Below are positions 35,201 to 46,915 of a stretch of 64,000 bases of DNA, piece after piece. Source of the stretch: Sclerotinia nivalis (taxonomy: Eukaryota; Ascomycota; Leotiomycetes; Helotiales; Sclerotiniaceae); assembly GCA_029531795.1 (NCBI GenBank), contig JAPEIS010000014.1, positions 744,001-808,000 of the forward strand, in the 5' to 3' direction. Each line of letters begins with the position of its first letter. Position 1 is the stretch's first letter. Below the pieces are notes generated by a model, which had not been told where the DNA came from, ran no database searches, and was given only the letters and a program-made list of their open reading frames with translations. A program made the position numbers and the translations under genes.

Positions 35201-35952
35201 AGATATTAAAACTTATGCTAAGATTTTCTGGCAACGATACACCGAAATCGCAGATTATGCCAAATACATCGGTTTGATCGAAGCTGGTGAAGAGAAAACC
35301 AGAAAGATGGATCATCAACGAAAGATGTTGCGAAAGAAAATGCAACAATATCGAGTACCATTGCAACAACTCAAGATCAACTATTCAGTATCAACTACCA
35401 ACAAAAAGGTCTATACTGAGGAAGAAGATCGTTTCTTACTTGTTCTCCTAGATAAGTATGGTGTTGACAGTGATGGTATCTATGAACGAATTCGTGATGA
35501 CATTCGTGAAAGTCCTCTTTTCAGATTTGATTGGTTCTTCTTGAGCAGAATCCCTATTGAAATTAGTAGAAGATGTACAACACTTTTGACAACGGTTGCT
35601 AGAGAATTTGATGAGCCAGCTGCAGCTAAAACTGTGAATGGTGTCGCAAATGGCAAAGTCAAGAGAGAACCAGAAGAGGATGAGAATGACGAGGATAGTG
35701 TATTAGGCATGGCCCCTGCTAAAAAGAAGTCGAAGAATGGTGTTAAGGCATGAATATCTATATCAACATATTTTATACATATATACTAACTGTTTGCTTC
35801 AGAACAAAGCACTTGATAATGTCAAGTCTACTGCTGGAAGCAAGGCAACTTCAGCAACTCCATCGTCAAGAGCCTCTAGTGTTGTTTCGAACGCATCAAG
35901 TCCAGCACCAGTTTCGGCTTCTAAGAGCAAGTCTAAGGGTAGAAAGAGATGA
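32286..35952 (+). CDS. ISW2: ISWI-family chromatin-remodelling ATPase, 1132 aa
   Basis: Five exons: 32286-32381, 32485-32658, 32721-33401, 33450-35747 and 35803-35952, summing to 1132 residues, the size of yeast Isw1/Isw2. The Snf2 ATPase shows Walker A DEMGLGKT (about 213-220), DEAH split by intron 3 (residues 316-319), TGTPLQNN, and the helicase C-terminal motif [13 protein letters not shown] with DRAHRIGQ. The C-terminus carries the HAND, SANT and SLIDE regions (about 770-1040), which contact the nucleosome and linker DNA, and ends in a Lys/Arg tail. It slides and spaces nucleosomes in the nucleus. Intron 1 uses a perfect TACTAAC branch. Intron 4 has a GC donor (AAG|GCATGA) with TACTAAC and CTTCAG; if it is retained, a TGA at 35751 ends the protein two residues later. 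ISW1 versus ISW2 cannot be told apart here. Confidence 0.96.
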
Positions 35953-36862
35953 GCATGAGAAAGAGGGAACCAAAACTTAGGACGGTTCGTGTTATTATTA
36001 TGAAAAGGATTTCTTGTCGAGTGTATTCAAATCAGATGGCATGGCTTTGGGTAGGGCGTTAAAAGGGATTAATTGATGTGGGCTTCATGATCATATGGGC
36101 AAAAGAATGCGTAGTTTTAGATGGAACGTTTACAATATGATATGTAAACAGGTTGTGAGATGATAAGTTGCTTCCAGATGAATGCCAAAAATATATTATT
36201 TTAAAATACTGCAAATGTTTCGTTGTGATTTTCCAGGGACTCTTCTGAGGCAAATCATTTTCTTCCATCATCTGGTTACTTTCCACCCCGGGATATATCT
36301 AATACATCCAGGTCTGAAGTCCTAGTGACAATCCCCTTTTACGTAGCTAGAAACTCCTCATACCAATGAAATTAGTTCATTTTAGAACACAATTACAGAG
36401 CCAAAAAGAGACTGCGAAAAATAGTACAAACTCTAATAACTAACCTATCACTAATTAACACGTGACGCAAAATTTTAAACCACCCCACCATCCATCCCAC
36501 CAACGACGAACGATCTCTTTCTCGGGACTTTACTCAAATATTGAGGGATGTCTAAGTACAATCAATATACTCATACTCATTCGTCGATTATATCCTTGAG
36601 GTTGCTTGTTTAGGATTTCATACGTAAGTGTTTGACGTCTTCCTGTTGTGAATATATAACTAACCATAATATCCTCAGATTTTTGATACGTCCATCACAG
36701 CATAGCACAAATTAAAAATTGTAGAAACTTTTGAGCTTGGAAATTTGGGAAAGTTCCTATATTATCCATACATCTATCTATTCCTTCATAGATTTCCATC
36801 ACAAAAATTTAAAGAAGTTAAAGAAAAGGAAAGAAAGAAAAGCAAAGAAAGATAGCCAAAAA
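35953..36862. other. Intergenic: ISWI 3' flank and URA4 promoter
   Basis: AT-rich, no coding frame. The last 100 bp before the URA4 start are purine-rich (AAAGAAAAGGAAAGAAAG type), as is common in fungal leaders. Confidence 0.6.
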
Positions 36863-38537
36863 ATGTCACCCCTATCAAAATTCGACGGGTTAGAAATCCC
36901 TGCTGCGGCGGATTTTCATGTTCATCTTAGAGATGGGAAGATGATGGAGACGGTTGTTCCGACGATTAGGTTGGGAGGTGTTGATACTGTAGGTGGTGTT
37001 TTTTTTTTGTTTTTTTTTAATACTTTTTTTCCTTGGGAGGGGAGGGTGGTTTGTGGGGGGTGAGGAGGGGGATGAGGAGGGGGATGGAATTTGTGGTGTG
37101 GTGTGGTAGAGTGTTTGGGTGTTCGAGAGGAAATCCTTGAGATATTTGGATTGTTTCTGGAGGGTTTGGTCCTTTTCAGGGACTTGGTTCTCTCCAGAGA
37201 CTCGTCCGCTAGTGCATCTGAAGAATTGAATTCATGTATCTCAAGAGATTTGTTGAAGGGAACCACACCCGGATAGACTGCCATGTAGAGGGTTTAGAAA
37301 GAAGGAATTATGAGTTAAAGATGAGGTGTTGAACCTGCTTGAATTGAGAATTCGTTTGCAGCCAAGAGTCTTCTCGTATCACTCAAATCCATTTAGACAC
37401 TGCAAGCTCTCGTCTGGACCGCAGTCCTTATTATTTAAATCGTTCCAATACTTTCCATCTTGCTAATTCAACATAAACTAGGTCTACGTAATGCCCAACC
37501 TCGTCCCACCCATCACCACAGTATCCGCAGCTCTAGCCTACAAAGAGCGTCTCCTTGCCATCGAACCTAAAGTCAATTATCTCATGACTCTTTACCTACA
37601 CGAAAGCATCACACCAGAAACCGTTCGAGAAGCTAAAAAAGCTGGAATTGTTGGAATTAAAAGTTACCCCGCCGGTATGTCTCCTTTTAACCATTCACGT
37701 GCAAATAACTCGAGAGAGAGAGAGAGCGAGAGCGAGAGAGCGAAGAGAAAAAACTAACCCAAAGCAGGCGTAACAACCAACTCCTCCTCCGGCGTCCTCT
37801 CCTACGAACCCTTTTACCCCGTCTTCGCCACCATGCAGGAAGAAGGATTAATCCTCAATTTGCACGGCGAATGTCCCTCCGACCACAAAAAAGACATCAC
37901 GATCCTCAACGCCGAAGCCTCCTTCCTCCCCACCCTCAAATCACTACATTCCAAATTCCCCTCCCTAAAAATCGTCCTCGAACACTGCACCACCGCAGCC
38001 GCCATCCAAGCCGTCAAAGAATGCGGTCCCAACGTCGTCGGAACGATAACTGCCCATCATCTCTTCCTAACCATCGATCAATGGGCCGACGATGCATTTC
38101 ATTTCTGTAAACCGGTTGCCAAATTACCGAGTGATCGATCTGCGCTTTTGCTCGCTGCGACTTCGCGTTCGGATAAATTCTTTCTGGGGACCGATAGTGC
38201 GCCGCATGATATAGGTGCGAAGAAGGGAGGGAGTGGGAAGACGGCTGCCGGTGTGTTTACTCAAGCGCATGCTGTGGGTCATGTGCTTACGGCGTGGGAG
38301 ATGGGGGTTGAGATGGGGGTTTTGAGGAGTGAGGATATTACGGTTGAGGTTTTGGAGGGGTTTTTGGGGAAGAGGGGAAAGAGGTTTTATGGGATTGCGG
38401 AGCCGAAGGAGGGGGAGGGGGAGAGGATTGTTTTGAGGAAGGGAGAGGAGGTTGTGAGGGCCAGCTTTAAGGGGGAGGGAGTCGAAATTGTACCGTTTTG
38501 GAGGGGTCAGAAGATTTGGAGTGTGCAGTGGAAGTAG
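36863..38537 (+). CDS. URA4: Dihydroorotase, 362 aa
   Basis: Third step of de novo pyrimidine synthesis: interconverts carbamoyl-aspartate and dihydroorotate, in the cytosol. Three exons, 36863-36988, 37482-37674 and 37768-38537, give 362 residues, close to yeast Ura4 (364). It is of the class II (E. coli PyrC-like) type. Zinc ligands H19 and H21 lie in DFHVHLRDG; the carboxylated lysine is K102 (GIKSYPAG), H139 is in LNLHGE, H179 in LEHC, and the catalytic Asp is in LGTDSAPH. All metal-site residues are present, so the enzyme should be active. Intron 1 is 493 nt, long for this genome, with a T-rich tract just after the GTAGGT donor; intron 2 (93 nt) contains a GA-repeat. The third exon shifts from C-rich to G-rich codon use at about 38200. 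No partner gene of the pathway is adjacent. Confidence 0.96.
37714..37742. repeat. GA microsatellite in URA4 intron 2
   Basis: A run of GAGAGAGAGAGCGAGAGCGAGAGAG inside the second intron of the dihydroorotase gene, just before the CTAAC branch site. Confidence 0.85.
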
Positions 38538-39026
38538 TTGTGGGTATGGAAAATTGGAGAAATCGAGTTTTTGAAAAAAGATCCCCGATCCTAAATATCA
38601 ATAAACTTAGAGTTCAATATCCTCTTTTAACCTTACCTTAAGTGCTATTTATGAGATACAACCATATCTCCAAGTATCAATTTCAAGGGTCCAGAATATA
38701 CACGGTATACCACATACACCCTCTCCTCCAAATTCAAATTTAAATTTGAATTTGAATCTCGATCCCTCTTCTCCCCTTCTTTAAATTAACAACTAGTAAC
38801 CTCGCCTAACAAATTTACAAATTTCGGTATCTTTCTTCCCTTTTCCGCAAATATTCGCATCTGAGAATAAAATAGTATATCAGTATATCAGTATAGAATA
38901 CAGGAAGACTCTTCCATTCACTCCATTTACTCCGTATACAAAACCTGAGATATTCAATATTCAGATATCCATCCTTATAATCTAACCATATCAGAACATC
39001 AAGATAAAGATAAAGATTTAGAAGAC

Positions 39027-39066
39027 AAGGAAAGGAAAGGAAAGGAAAGGAAAGGAAAGGAAAAAA
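39027..39066. repeat. GGAAA pentanucleotide repeat
   Basis: About seven head-to-tail copies of GGAAA in the convergent intergenic region. Confidence 0.9.
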
Positions 39067-39484
39067 AGGGAAGAGGGCATGGTAGATGATTCTTTGAAGT
39101 TGTATTGATGGGTGAATGTAATTCTTGGTTGCAATGATATATTGTAGCTAGATATATAATTTTTGGTGGGGGAGGTTGTGAGGAAGGAGGTTGTGTCGAC
39201 TTGTGTTGATTGATAAATATTGGGTTATATTTGGATTTGAAAGTTTGACAAGTTTGACATTAAAGGATTAATGGAATAGTATTTTATAAAGTGGTGGAGA
39301 AGCGTTCGGAGGGGAAGTGAGGAGGGTGGAGGATCGGATATGAAAATTAGAGATTTATATTATAGGTTAAAGGTTCTGATGTGAAGTTTTGAATCTGAGG
39401 ATATGGAATGGATGAGTAGACGAAAGAATAAAACAGCAATAAACAACATTAAAGAGAGAAAAAATCTTCTGAATAAACAGATGT

Positions 39485-39531
39485 AATAGATATAATAGAT
39501 ATAATAGATATAATAGATATAATAGATATAA
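39485..39531. repeat. ATAGATATA tandem repeat
   Basis: Nine-bp unit TAGATATAA repeated about five times head to tail. Confidence 0.9.
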
Positions 39532-40175
39532 GGAAAAAAAAAGATGTATGAAGGAATTATGAGAGTGGAGAGGGAAGAGGGAAGAGAAGAAAAAGAAATC
39601 AGAAATAAGCAAGACGTGAAATGTAGGTATAAAATGAAGAAATAATTAGAAGTAACGAAATCCAGAAGTGAAGTGAAAAGAAGAGGAAAGATCGGGGCAA
39701 AGTAAAGAAATGATATAAAAAGACAAGTTGACGGCGAAATCCCGAGATGAAATAGAGTAAACGTGCATATCAACCAATCTAATCAATCTCTATCTATACC
39801 CTCATAAATATAATAATATTATATTGGTATATCTACTTATATCTACTTATAACTAATAGATTATAAGACTATAAGACTATATACAAAGAACTTCCTTCAG
39901 TTCCTGAAATGCATGAATAATGCTATGCTATGCTCTACTATGCTATGCTTACGCAATAATTTATCCTACCTATAATACTCCAATATGCCAATAAGATGTC
40001 CAACCGCCGAATTCTATTAACGCCTATCCATCCTAGTATCATAACTATATACCTATACCTCGAGTTATCTTTCAACTCTCTGAATCATCCATCCATCCAT
40101 TTTTCTCTTTTCTCAATATATCCCACATACCAAACGAGAAAAGAAAAAGAATATCATCTTTTTAACCCTCAAAAT

Positions 40176-41323
40176 CTAGACAACCTCACCCGCAGTCTTC
40201 GTCCTCTTAAAAGCAGGTAAATGTCTCTTTTTCGCCCCATTACTCTTCTCCTCCATAAGCGCACCACTAGAATAAGCCTTCTTACTACCCATCCTCCTCC
40301 CATTCTTCACATCTCTCCTCGACGCACCACAACAACACATACCCACATGAATCAGCCAGGCGATAATCGAACAAGCCGCTCCGATCCACATAAACACAAA
40401 CATTTGATCACCGATACTAGCGCCGATATTCAGACCCGCCTGCGACGTGATGACATTTCGGAAAATGATAAACATGACCGTGGCGATGATTGCCGCGACC
40501 GTGGTGAGGAGCGCGGATATAAATGCCCAGGTGGCGTAGAGGCCGGATATCCAGCGTGAGTAGATGGTGAAGAAGCAGAGGAATATATTGCAGAAATTCA
40601 TCCCGACTCCCGTGATGAAAAATCCAAACATGATGTGACTGGCAATGCGGATTAAACTTAGGATATTGTTAATCTGTGCGGGTAATGCGATGGTAGCCCC
40701 GGCAAGCAATTCGTTGAGAAGAATATCGACGGGGTTAAACCAATACAGTTTCATGGGTTCGGAACATGATGTGATGCCTTCGTCGTTATATCCTTCGCAG
40801 AAATTCCATAAGCCGACTTGGTAGAAATCGTGGAGACCGAGGGATCGGGCGAGGGAATTGGTGAGGGTTATGCTTCCACCGACGGATTCGGGGATGATAT
40901 TTGTGAGATCGAGACGGAAGAACCAGGTGTTGCGAATAACTGAGCGGTCATTGATATTACCAATGATTGTCTAGAAGTACATTTATTAGATATTGAAAAG
41001 TTTGAAGTGGAAGGATGAAACATGAGGGGAACAGCGAGGGGTGAGATAAATCCCCGAAGCTCAGAAGGTGGGAGGGAACTTACGAGAATTAAAAATACAA
41101 TGGATACTACGTATAAGAAACTGGATATGTAAATTGCCGTTTTACGTGCTTTCGTCGCTCTCTTGATATCAACGCCGGTTGCTGAGGTGTAATTTGGATT
41201 TTCGTGACCGGATGTTAATGTTCGGTCGGAACTTTTGTCTGTGGTTCTGCCTTGGGGGGATATTACTCCTGCTTGTTGAGCTGGTATTGCTTGTTGTCGG
41301 TTTCGATTGGGGAAGAGACCCAT
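40176..41323 (-). CDS. SUR7/PalI-family membrane protein, 344 aa
   Basis: Two exons, 41323-41084 and 40970-40176, with a 113-nt intron (GTAAGT donor, CTTCTAG acceptor) placed inside the first membrane helix; total 344 residues. There are four membrane segments: about 63-84, then three in the C-terminal half (HIMFGFFITGVGMNFCNIF, a long one after SGLYATWAF, and FVFMWIGAACSIIAWLIHV). Between helices 1 and 2 lies an extracellular loop with LWNFCEGYN and a paired Cys (ITSCSEP), the signature of SUR7/PalI proteins (PF06687). Fungal relatives sit in eisosome/MCC plasma-membrane domains or act in pH signalling and cell-wall integrity. The cytosolic tail is basic (Lys/Arg-rich). Family is clear; which member (Sur7-, Fmp45- or PalI-like) is not. 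Confidence 0.88.
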
Positions 41324-43932
41324 TTTGGAGGATGTGGAGGAGGGCTGGTGATGAGGTGACGTTGTTGATTATGTTGGAATTGAGGTGATGGAGTGAGAGT
41401 CGAGGATATGAAATTAGTTGGTTGTTTCCTTTACTTCACCAATCCTATCTATGGCGATGGATATAGGATGTGAGTGAGCGATGACTGGGTTCAATCGACG
41501 ACAATAATTGAATATCGATATCTCAATCAACAACATCAATGGATCAATCCAATGATGCATCAACAATAAAAGTTGGAGAATACCAAATAATCAAATGTCC
41601 CTCAACCCTACCTCACTTCTAATCCTTTCACAAAGAGCTTGATTGCTATACACAAGGATAATTTAAACCTTTAACGAAATACCATCCGTATAGATACTCT
41701 CTGTACAATAGTAAAATCAAAGATTTGATTTAGAATTTGGACCTTTACCTAAAGACCCATTCTTATCGACATCATTGATAAAACCATGGAACAAACAGGG
41801 GCATTTTTTTTTCACTTGGACTTGGGCTCATGCATGGATCAACATGTACAATGAGGGTAATATTGCGCGTCCGAACTGAAGGTCGTGTCGTACCTGAGTA
41901 TGCTATGATTCTGAATGGTTGGTTGAAACTTGCAAAGAGTGGTCTTGTACACCTGTCAGCACAACTTTTACTGGGTATTCAATCGTAACTACGGAGTAGG
42001 TAGGTACTCACTCTGCACTCATCATCACCTACTTCGTACTATCTTTTCCCTAAACGCCACTGATGTATTCGTACATAAAGTCTGTTTATCTATCTACTTT
42101 GTAAATTCTAGCAAACTCCATACAATAATTATGTTCAAAGCGCCAATCCAGACCTATCGTATAGTAATGAATCTGGAGCTCTATAGATTCACAAGTTCAT
42201 TACATTTAGGATTGTCATCGGTGGACACGCCATATTTCTAGAACAGTATTGGAAATAACCCCCTGAACGTCATCCCACAGCACTTGAGTGATGTTCGCTC
42301 GCTAGGCTTGAAAACGTGTCGCTTACCGCTATTGGACTTGCATCGAGGCGCAGTGTGTTTTGTTTCTCTTCCATAATATATTTTATAGACTTGGAACTAA
42401 TAGGAAAAGGTGGAATACGAGATTCCTGAATACGATTCCTTTTTTTTGCATCGAGTTGATCTGGTTGTTTACTTGGTGGTTAATTGGTGAGCATGTAGTG
42501 ATAGAAGAAATTAACCTCAGAAAAGATTTTCTTTTTGAATGTAAGAATATTTTCTTCCATTCTAGTTGTATATCTAGACCCTTAATCAAATAGATTTTCT
42601 TTGAAAGGCTGCGTACTCATCACTACGAAAGAATAAAGTATCTACCATTAATCCTGGACTCGGATCTATGCAGTGGTGTGGTTCATAATATTTATAATCC
42701 CTGAATAGCCAACCGTCTTGGCCTAGGGGAGAGGGAAAGGAGGGGCGGAAGGAGGCTTGGACCCAAAGATGAAGTGTGGTTGGCATGTGGAACTTTTTTG
42801 AGAAACAGGTGAAAGAGTATCTATTTTGATACAGTTTTGAGACATTTAACAAATGTGTGGTGATGGGAAAATTGGGACTGGATGGTTGAATGTTTGGTTT
42901 TGGGCTCTTAATAGAAAGATTGGTGGTTATGGGTTCTCCTTCGTACTCTACTCTAGCTATACGGAGTAGGTAGTCTGACACTTCCCATAGGCGTATGGTA
43001 ATGGATGGATGATCCGTACCCGTTCGCTTGGTACTATTTTCCCGCCCGCTTACGATTCAGGAACCAAACTTGATTACCTTATATTAGATCTACAAAACAA
43101 AATGAAAGACAAATATTTATTTACCAATAACTCACTCATCGTTTCCAAGGATTACTTGAGTTATCTAGATTTCTTAGGGCTAAGGATTTAGAATTAGACT
43201 CAGCACCATATTGGCATACACAAAATCTCACCATCTAGTCATCTAGTCATCTAGAATTCAAAAATTGACGTAGAATAACCTTGGAATGTAGAATATGATT
43301 TGTCAATTTTATATCTTCAAGGCTTCAAGCTGCTGCTTCTCCTTGGTATGTATCAGTATCAGGATACTTTACCGGCCGAGCCCCCGAAGCTAAAAATGAT
43401 TTGCGTATGTATCCACTGTGTCAAAACTTTCTTTAAGTGTACGTCTTGCAAACAAGCCTTCTCAAAATCTGAGGTAGAAGTGAAGCAGAAGAAGAGAGGA
43501 AATAAAACGATCAATAACGTCATCGCCGTAACCTTGAAAGTGCTTCTTTCTCTTCTCCAACCGTGCCGGATACTTTATCTAGTAGTACTATTGTGCTACT
43601 CCTATTCTGGAAAGCTATTCAATTTTCTGGTAATCATTCCAAATTCGGTACTATTGGTCCTTTTATGCCTTCTCCGTACAGTAACACTGGCTCTTAATTC
43701 TTTTTCTGACGTCGATTCGTCAATCCAGGTTCCACCTCCACCATCCCAAATCCTAACCTAAGCCTTTCCCTCCAGACCTCGAATACGAAATATACCTACT
43801 TTGCCCAAAGAACCTTCACTCGTTTTGAATACTCATCTCCTTTCAATCTTGAGTATATGCACAATTCCATCTATTGATCTGCGAAAGTGATTAGGTGTAG
43901 AAAAAATCACTGCAGGATCATAGTAGGAAACA
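41324..43932. other. Long intergenic interval with doubtful frames
   Basis: No gene is firmly supported. Minus 42981-42586 is open for 131 codons but lacks an early ATG (first at MPTTLHLW). Two copies of the motif TACGGAGTAGGTAG lie at about 41990 and 42960. The rest is AT-rich promoter-like sequence for the flanking genes. See the separate entry for 43348-43761. Confidence 0.45.
43348..43761 (+). CDS. Doubtful small ORF with CXXC pairs, 137 aa
   Basis: An ATG-started plus-strand frame of 137 codons ending 171 bp before the PLC-like gene. It carries C-x-C-x2-C and C-x2-C pairs (ICVCIHC and KCTSCKQAF) near the N-terminus and two hydrophobic stretches in the second half. Codon composition is unusual (many Leu and Val), there is no clear promoter and no family match that I know. 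It may be no more than the leader or promoter of the gene downstream. Confidence 0.2.
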   Translation: MYQYQDTLPAEPPKLKMICVCIHCVKTFFKCTSCKQAFSKSEVEVKQKKRGNKTINNVIAVTLKVLLSLLQPCRILYLVVLLCYSYSGKLFNFLVIIPNSVLLVLLCLLRTVTLALNSFSDVDSSIQVPPPPSQILT

Positions 43933-45396
43933 ATGTTGTTCTCACGCCTATTCTCAGTTGGTATACTGGCTGTTGGAGTGCATACTCAAGCAACTTCAGA
44001 TACCACTTCAGATACCACTTCAAGTTCGAGTTCAAGATCGACTTCAAGATCTAGCACGGATTCTACTTCATCCCGGACAGATGTAATTGTAATAACAGGA
44101 TCTGAACAGAGAACCCCAACAGGATCTTATCTTTCATTATCCACCACGATTACAGTTTCTACGTCTTCATCGGCTGTATCAACCGAAGCTGTCGTTTCTA
44201 CTTCAACTGGTAGAAGCACCACGCGTACAACCACTCTTGGATCAACTACAATTTATGCAATTGGCACCGAAACCTTGACAGGAAATGTAACGGAATCAAC
44301 CAGTACCGCTACACAAATAATTTTAACAGGAGGTGGAGGACATTCCACAACAACCAGTGCTATTAATGGAACATCCAATTCGACAGCAACATCAACCTCC
44401 AGCTCCGCAAGAGCAACCAACACGACTCCCTGCAACAACTTTGTTGAATTCTGCGATCGTAGCTACGGAAACATCACCGAAGTATCCGCGCACAATTCTC
44501 CTTTTGTTCGAAAGGGCAGTGCGGCTGCAAATCAAGAATTAGACGTTACAATCCAACTTAACGATGGAATTAGATTATTACAGGCTCAGATTCAATGGAA
44601 TGGAAGTATTCCACATTTCTGCCATACCTCCTGCGACCTATTAGACGCAGGACCTATCACGGATTTTCTAGGAAAAGTCTACAATTGGGTCGCCGAACAT
44701 CCATTCGACGTCGTTACGCTTCTCCTCGGAAATGGAAATTATTCCCAAATCGACGCCTACATTCCCTTCCTCGAAGAAACCGGTCTACAAAATTACGCCT
44801 ACGTCCCCCCCAAAATCCCCATGGCATTAGACGACTGGCCCACCCTGGCCAGTATGATATTAAGCGGAAAAAGAATCGTCATCTTCATGGACTACAACGC
44901 GAACCAAACCGCCTACCCATGGGTGCTCGACGAATTCACCAACATGTGGGAAACGCCCTTCGATCCCACAAACCGCTCCTTCCCATGCGTTCCGCAACGC
45001 CCACCGAATCTCCAAGACGCCGACGCAAAATCCCACATCTACATGACGAACCACAATCTCAACTACGATATCAATCTCCTTGGGATCTCGTTGCTGGTCC
45101 CCTATCAAAATCTCCTGAACGAAACGAATAATGCTACGGGATATGGATCCTTGGGTATGAATGCCGAGCAGTGTGTGCAAGATTGGGGATTCCCGCCTAA
45201 ATTTCTCAATGTGGATTTCTATAATGTGGGACAGGGAAGCGTTTTTGAGGTGGCCGCTAAGTGGAATAATGTTACTTATGATCGAGAGTGTTGTGGCGCT
45301 GAGGCGGCTAGTGACGCGGCGAGATTGCTTGTTGTGGGGAGAAGTGCGCTTTTGGTGGCGGTGGGTGTGCTTGGGTTTATGTGGTTTGGATTGTGA
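43933..45396 (+). CDS. GPI-anchored PLC-like phosphodiesterase, 487 aa
   Basis: Single-exon gene. Residues 1-20 are a signal peptide (MLFSRLFSVGILAVGVHTQA); about 21-165 is a Ser/Thr stalk; from about 167 a PLC-like phosphodiesterase TIM-barrel domain follows. One catalytic His is H187 in EVSAHNSPF. The second region reads WNGSIPHFCHTSCDLLDAG (H228, H231), the usual landmark of the fungal family. The C-terminus ends in a hydrophobic tail (LLVAVGVLGFMWFGL) after a small-residue stretch, i.e. a GPI-attachment signal. The enzyme should therefore act at the outer plasma membrane or wall on phosphoinositide or glycerophospho substrates; the substrate is not known for the fungal family. Codons become strongly C-ending in the catalytic part. 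A second, different member lies 5.5 kb downstream on the other strand. Confidence 0.88.
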   Translation: MLFSRLFSVGILAVGVHTQATSDTTSDTTSSSSSRSTSRSSTDSTSSRTDVIVITGSEQRTPTGSYLSLSTTITVSTSSSAVSTEAVVSTSTGRSTTRTTTLGSTTIYAIGTETLTGNVTESTSTATQIILTGGGGHSTTTSAINGTSNSTATSTSSSARATNTTPCNNFVEFCDRSYGNITEVSAHNSPFVRKGSAAANQELDVTIQLNDGIRLLQAQIQWNGSIPHFCHTSCDLLDAGPITDFLGKVYNWVAEHPFDVVTLLLGNGNYSQIDAYIPFLEETGLQNYAYVPPKIPMALDDWPTLASMILSGKRIVIFMDYNANQTAYPWVLDEFTNMWETPFDPTNRSFPCVPQRPPNLQDADAKSHIYMTNHNLNYDINLLGISLLVPYQNLLNETNNATGYGSLGMNAEQCVQDWGFPPKFLNVDFYNVGQGSVFEVAAKWNNVTYDRECCGAEAASDAARLLVVGRSALLVAVGVLGFMWFGL

Positions 45397-46414
45397 GGAT
45401 GGGAGTGTTTTTTGAATTATGATGTGTGGTTCATGTGCGTATCATGTGGAAGATGGGATTGTGATTGATATTTGATATTAGGGATGGACTAAGCGATTTA
45501 AGTGCTGTTTTGGCATGGATGGCGTTTTGGTGGTAGGTATGTATGTGTGTATGCATGTATGTATACACGCATTTAAGAATTATGAGATTGATAGATTGGT
45601 TGGTTGGTATATATGGCGTGTATGGTATATATACATAATAAAAGAATCAATATAGAGATATATATTTATAATGTATATATATGAATATATGAATATATCT
45701 TAATGGTCGATGTCTATCTTGGTATTAAATAACAATACAAGATGGCATGAGATGAGATGAAGATATTATTTCTTTCTACTATCATCCATCTATAAGCTCT
45801 GTCCAAAACTCCTTCCTATCCATTTCCTTTATATATCAATTCCTATCCCATCCCATCCCATCTCATCTTATCCCTATTCCCTACTACCCATTACCTATCC
45901 CTCCCCCCTTCTCTCTTCCGATTTGAGAGTGTGAGAGCTGGGATATCTAGTTTTACATTAGACACTAGACACCGAAATATTTGACACCGAGATATTAAAT
46001 CCCTTCATATGGGACTATAGAAGATCGAGTTTCTGAGCTGTGGGTATATAGTGTGAAGGAAATCAGTTTGGATAGATGGGAGATTGATATGCAGGTGATT
46101 GACTCCATCTTGTATTGCGAATATTGTGAAGATATCATTTCAGATAATAGGAGCAGTATCCAGTTCGCATGATTGACCCCAGCTCCACTTGGAAGCAATG
46201 TTTAAAATGCCAACTTGGTAAATGGCGTATAAGAGATCTCACTCGTAGTGACCAATAACTAAAAACCTTAAATAATCATGATTGTTTCCGAAAATGAACT
46301 CCTGTATGGGTATCATCCTATCCTATGCAGCGCCAAATGTAAAGTATCCCAAATTCCAAATCCGAGACCACAAAAACTCGATCCCAACCTCAAATTCCCT
46401 ACTTCACATCCCCA
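45397..46414. other. Convergent intergenic DNA
   Basis: Between the 3' ends of the PLC-like gene and TAF13. It has TATATA and CCCATCC-type simple tracts at about 45600-45870 and no supported coding frame. Confidence 0.6.
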
Positions 46415-46915
46415 TCACCTCCCACCCTTAACATTATTCATCGCATCAGCATCATCATCCTCCTCCCCCAAAGTTTCCACCTTCCCCCCACTCGACTTCG
46501 TCAACTTATCATCCGTCGCATCAAACGTCTTCTTCGCCTCATCAATAAAACTTTTCTTCTCAAAAACTTCCGTGATCTTTCCCAGAAAAGCCGGATTCTT
46601 CCGACATGCAAATTTGATATCGTCCAGTTTGACTTTTTGACGACCGGCTATTTGCGCAGCGCGGGATGCTTCGAAACAGAGCTCGATGATGAAATCAGTG
46701 ACGATTTCGTCCAGGGTTTTGATTGTGCTTTCCAGTGCGTGTTGTACGTCGCCGTGGGCGTGGAGGAAGTGTTTTACTGGGTTGAAGAGTTAGTTTAGGG
46801 TTTGAGGGGAAATTGGATGGAGGTTTGAAGGGAACTGGATTAGGAACGTACGTTCTGCTTCGGTGAAGTTTTGTTGACCGCGATTTTTGGCGGCGCGAGC
46901 CCTTGGTTCGGACAT
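46415..46915 (-). CDS. TAF13: TFIID subunit 13 (TAF13), 141 aa
   Basis: Two exons, 46915-46852 and 46776-46415; the 75-nt intron has a GTACGT donor, AAACTAAC branch and CCCAG acceptor. The product begins MSEPRARAAKNRGQQNF, followed by the histone-fold: LKHFLHAHGDVQHALES, then LDEIVTDFIIELCFEASR and GRQKVKLDDIKFACRKNP, which matches the TAF13 fold (helices L1-DIIFLIRKDP in yeast and human). TAF13 pairs with TAF11 in TFIID and helps bind TBP, acting in the nucleus in RNA polymerase II initiation. 141 residues compares with 167 in yeast and 124 in human. The acidic tail ends in NNVKGGR. It is head-to-head with KSH1, 452 bp between start codons. Confidence 0.9.

Larger units (their letters stand above)
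38538..40175. other. Convergent intergenic DNA rich in microsatellites
   Basis: Lies between the 3' ends of URA4 (plus) and the SUR7-type gene (minus). It contains a (GGAAA)n tract at about 39027-39066, an (ATAGATATA)n tract at about 39485-39531 and an AAATTTAAATTTGAATTTG palindromic patch near 38735. No coding frame supported. Confidence 0.65.
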
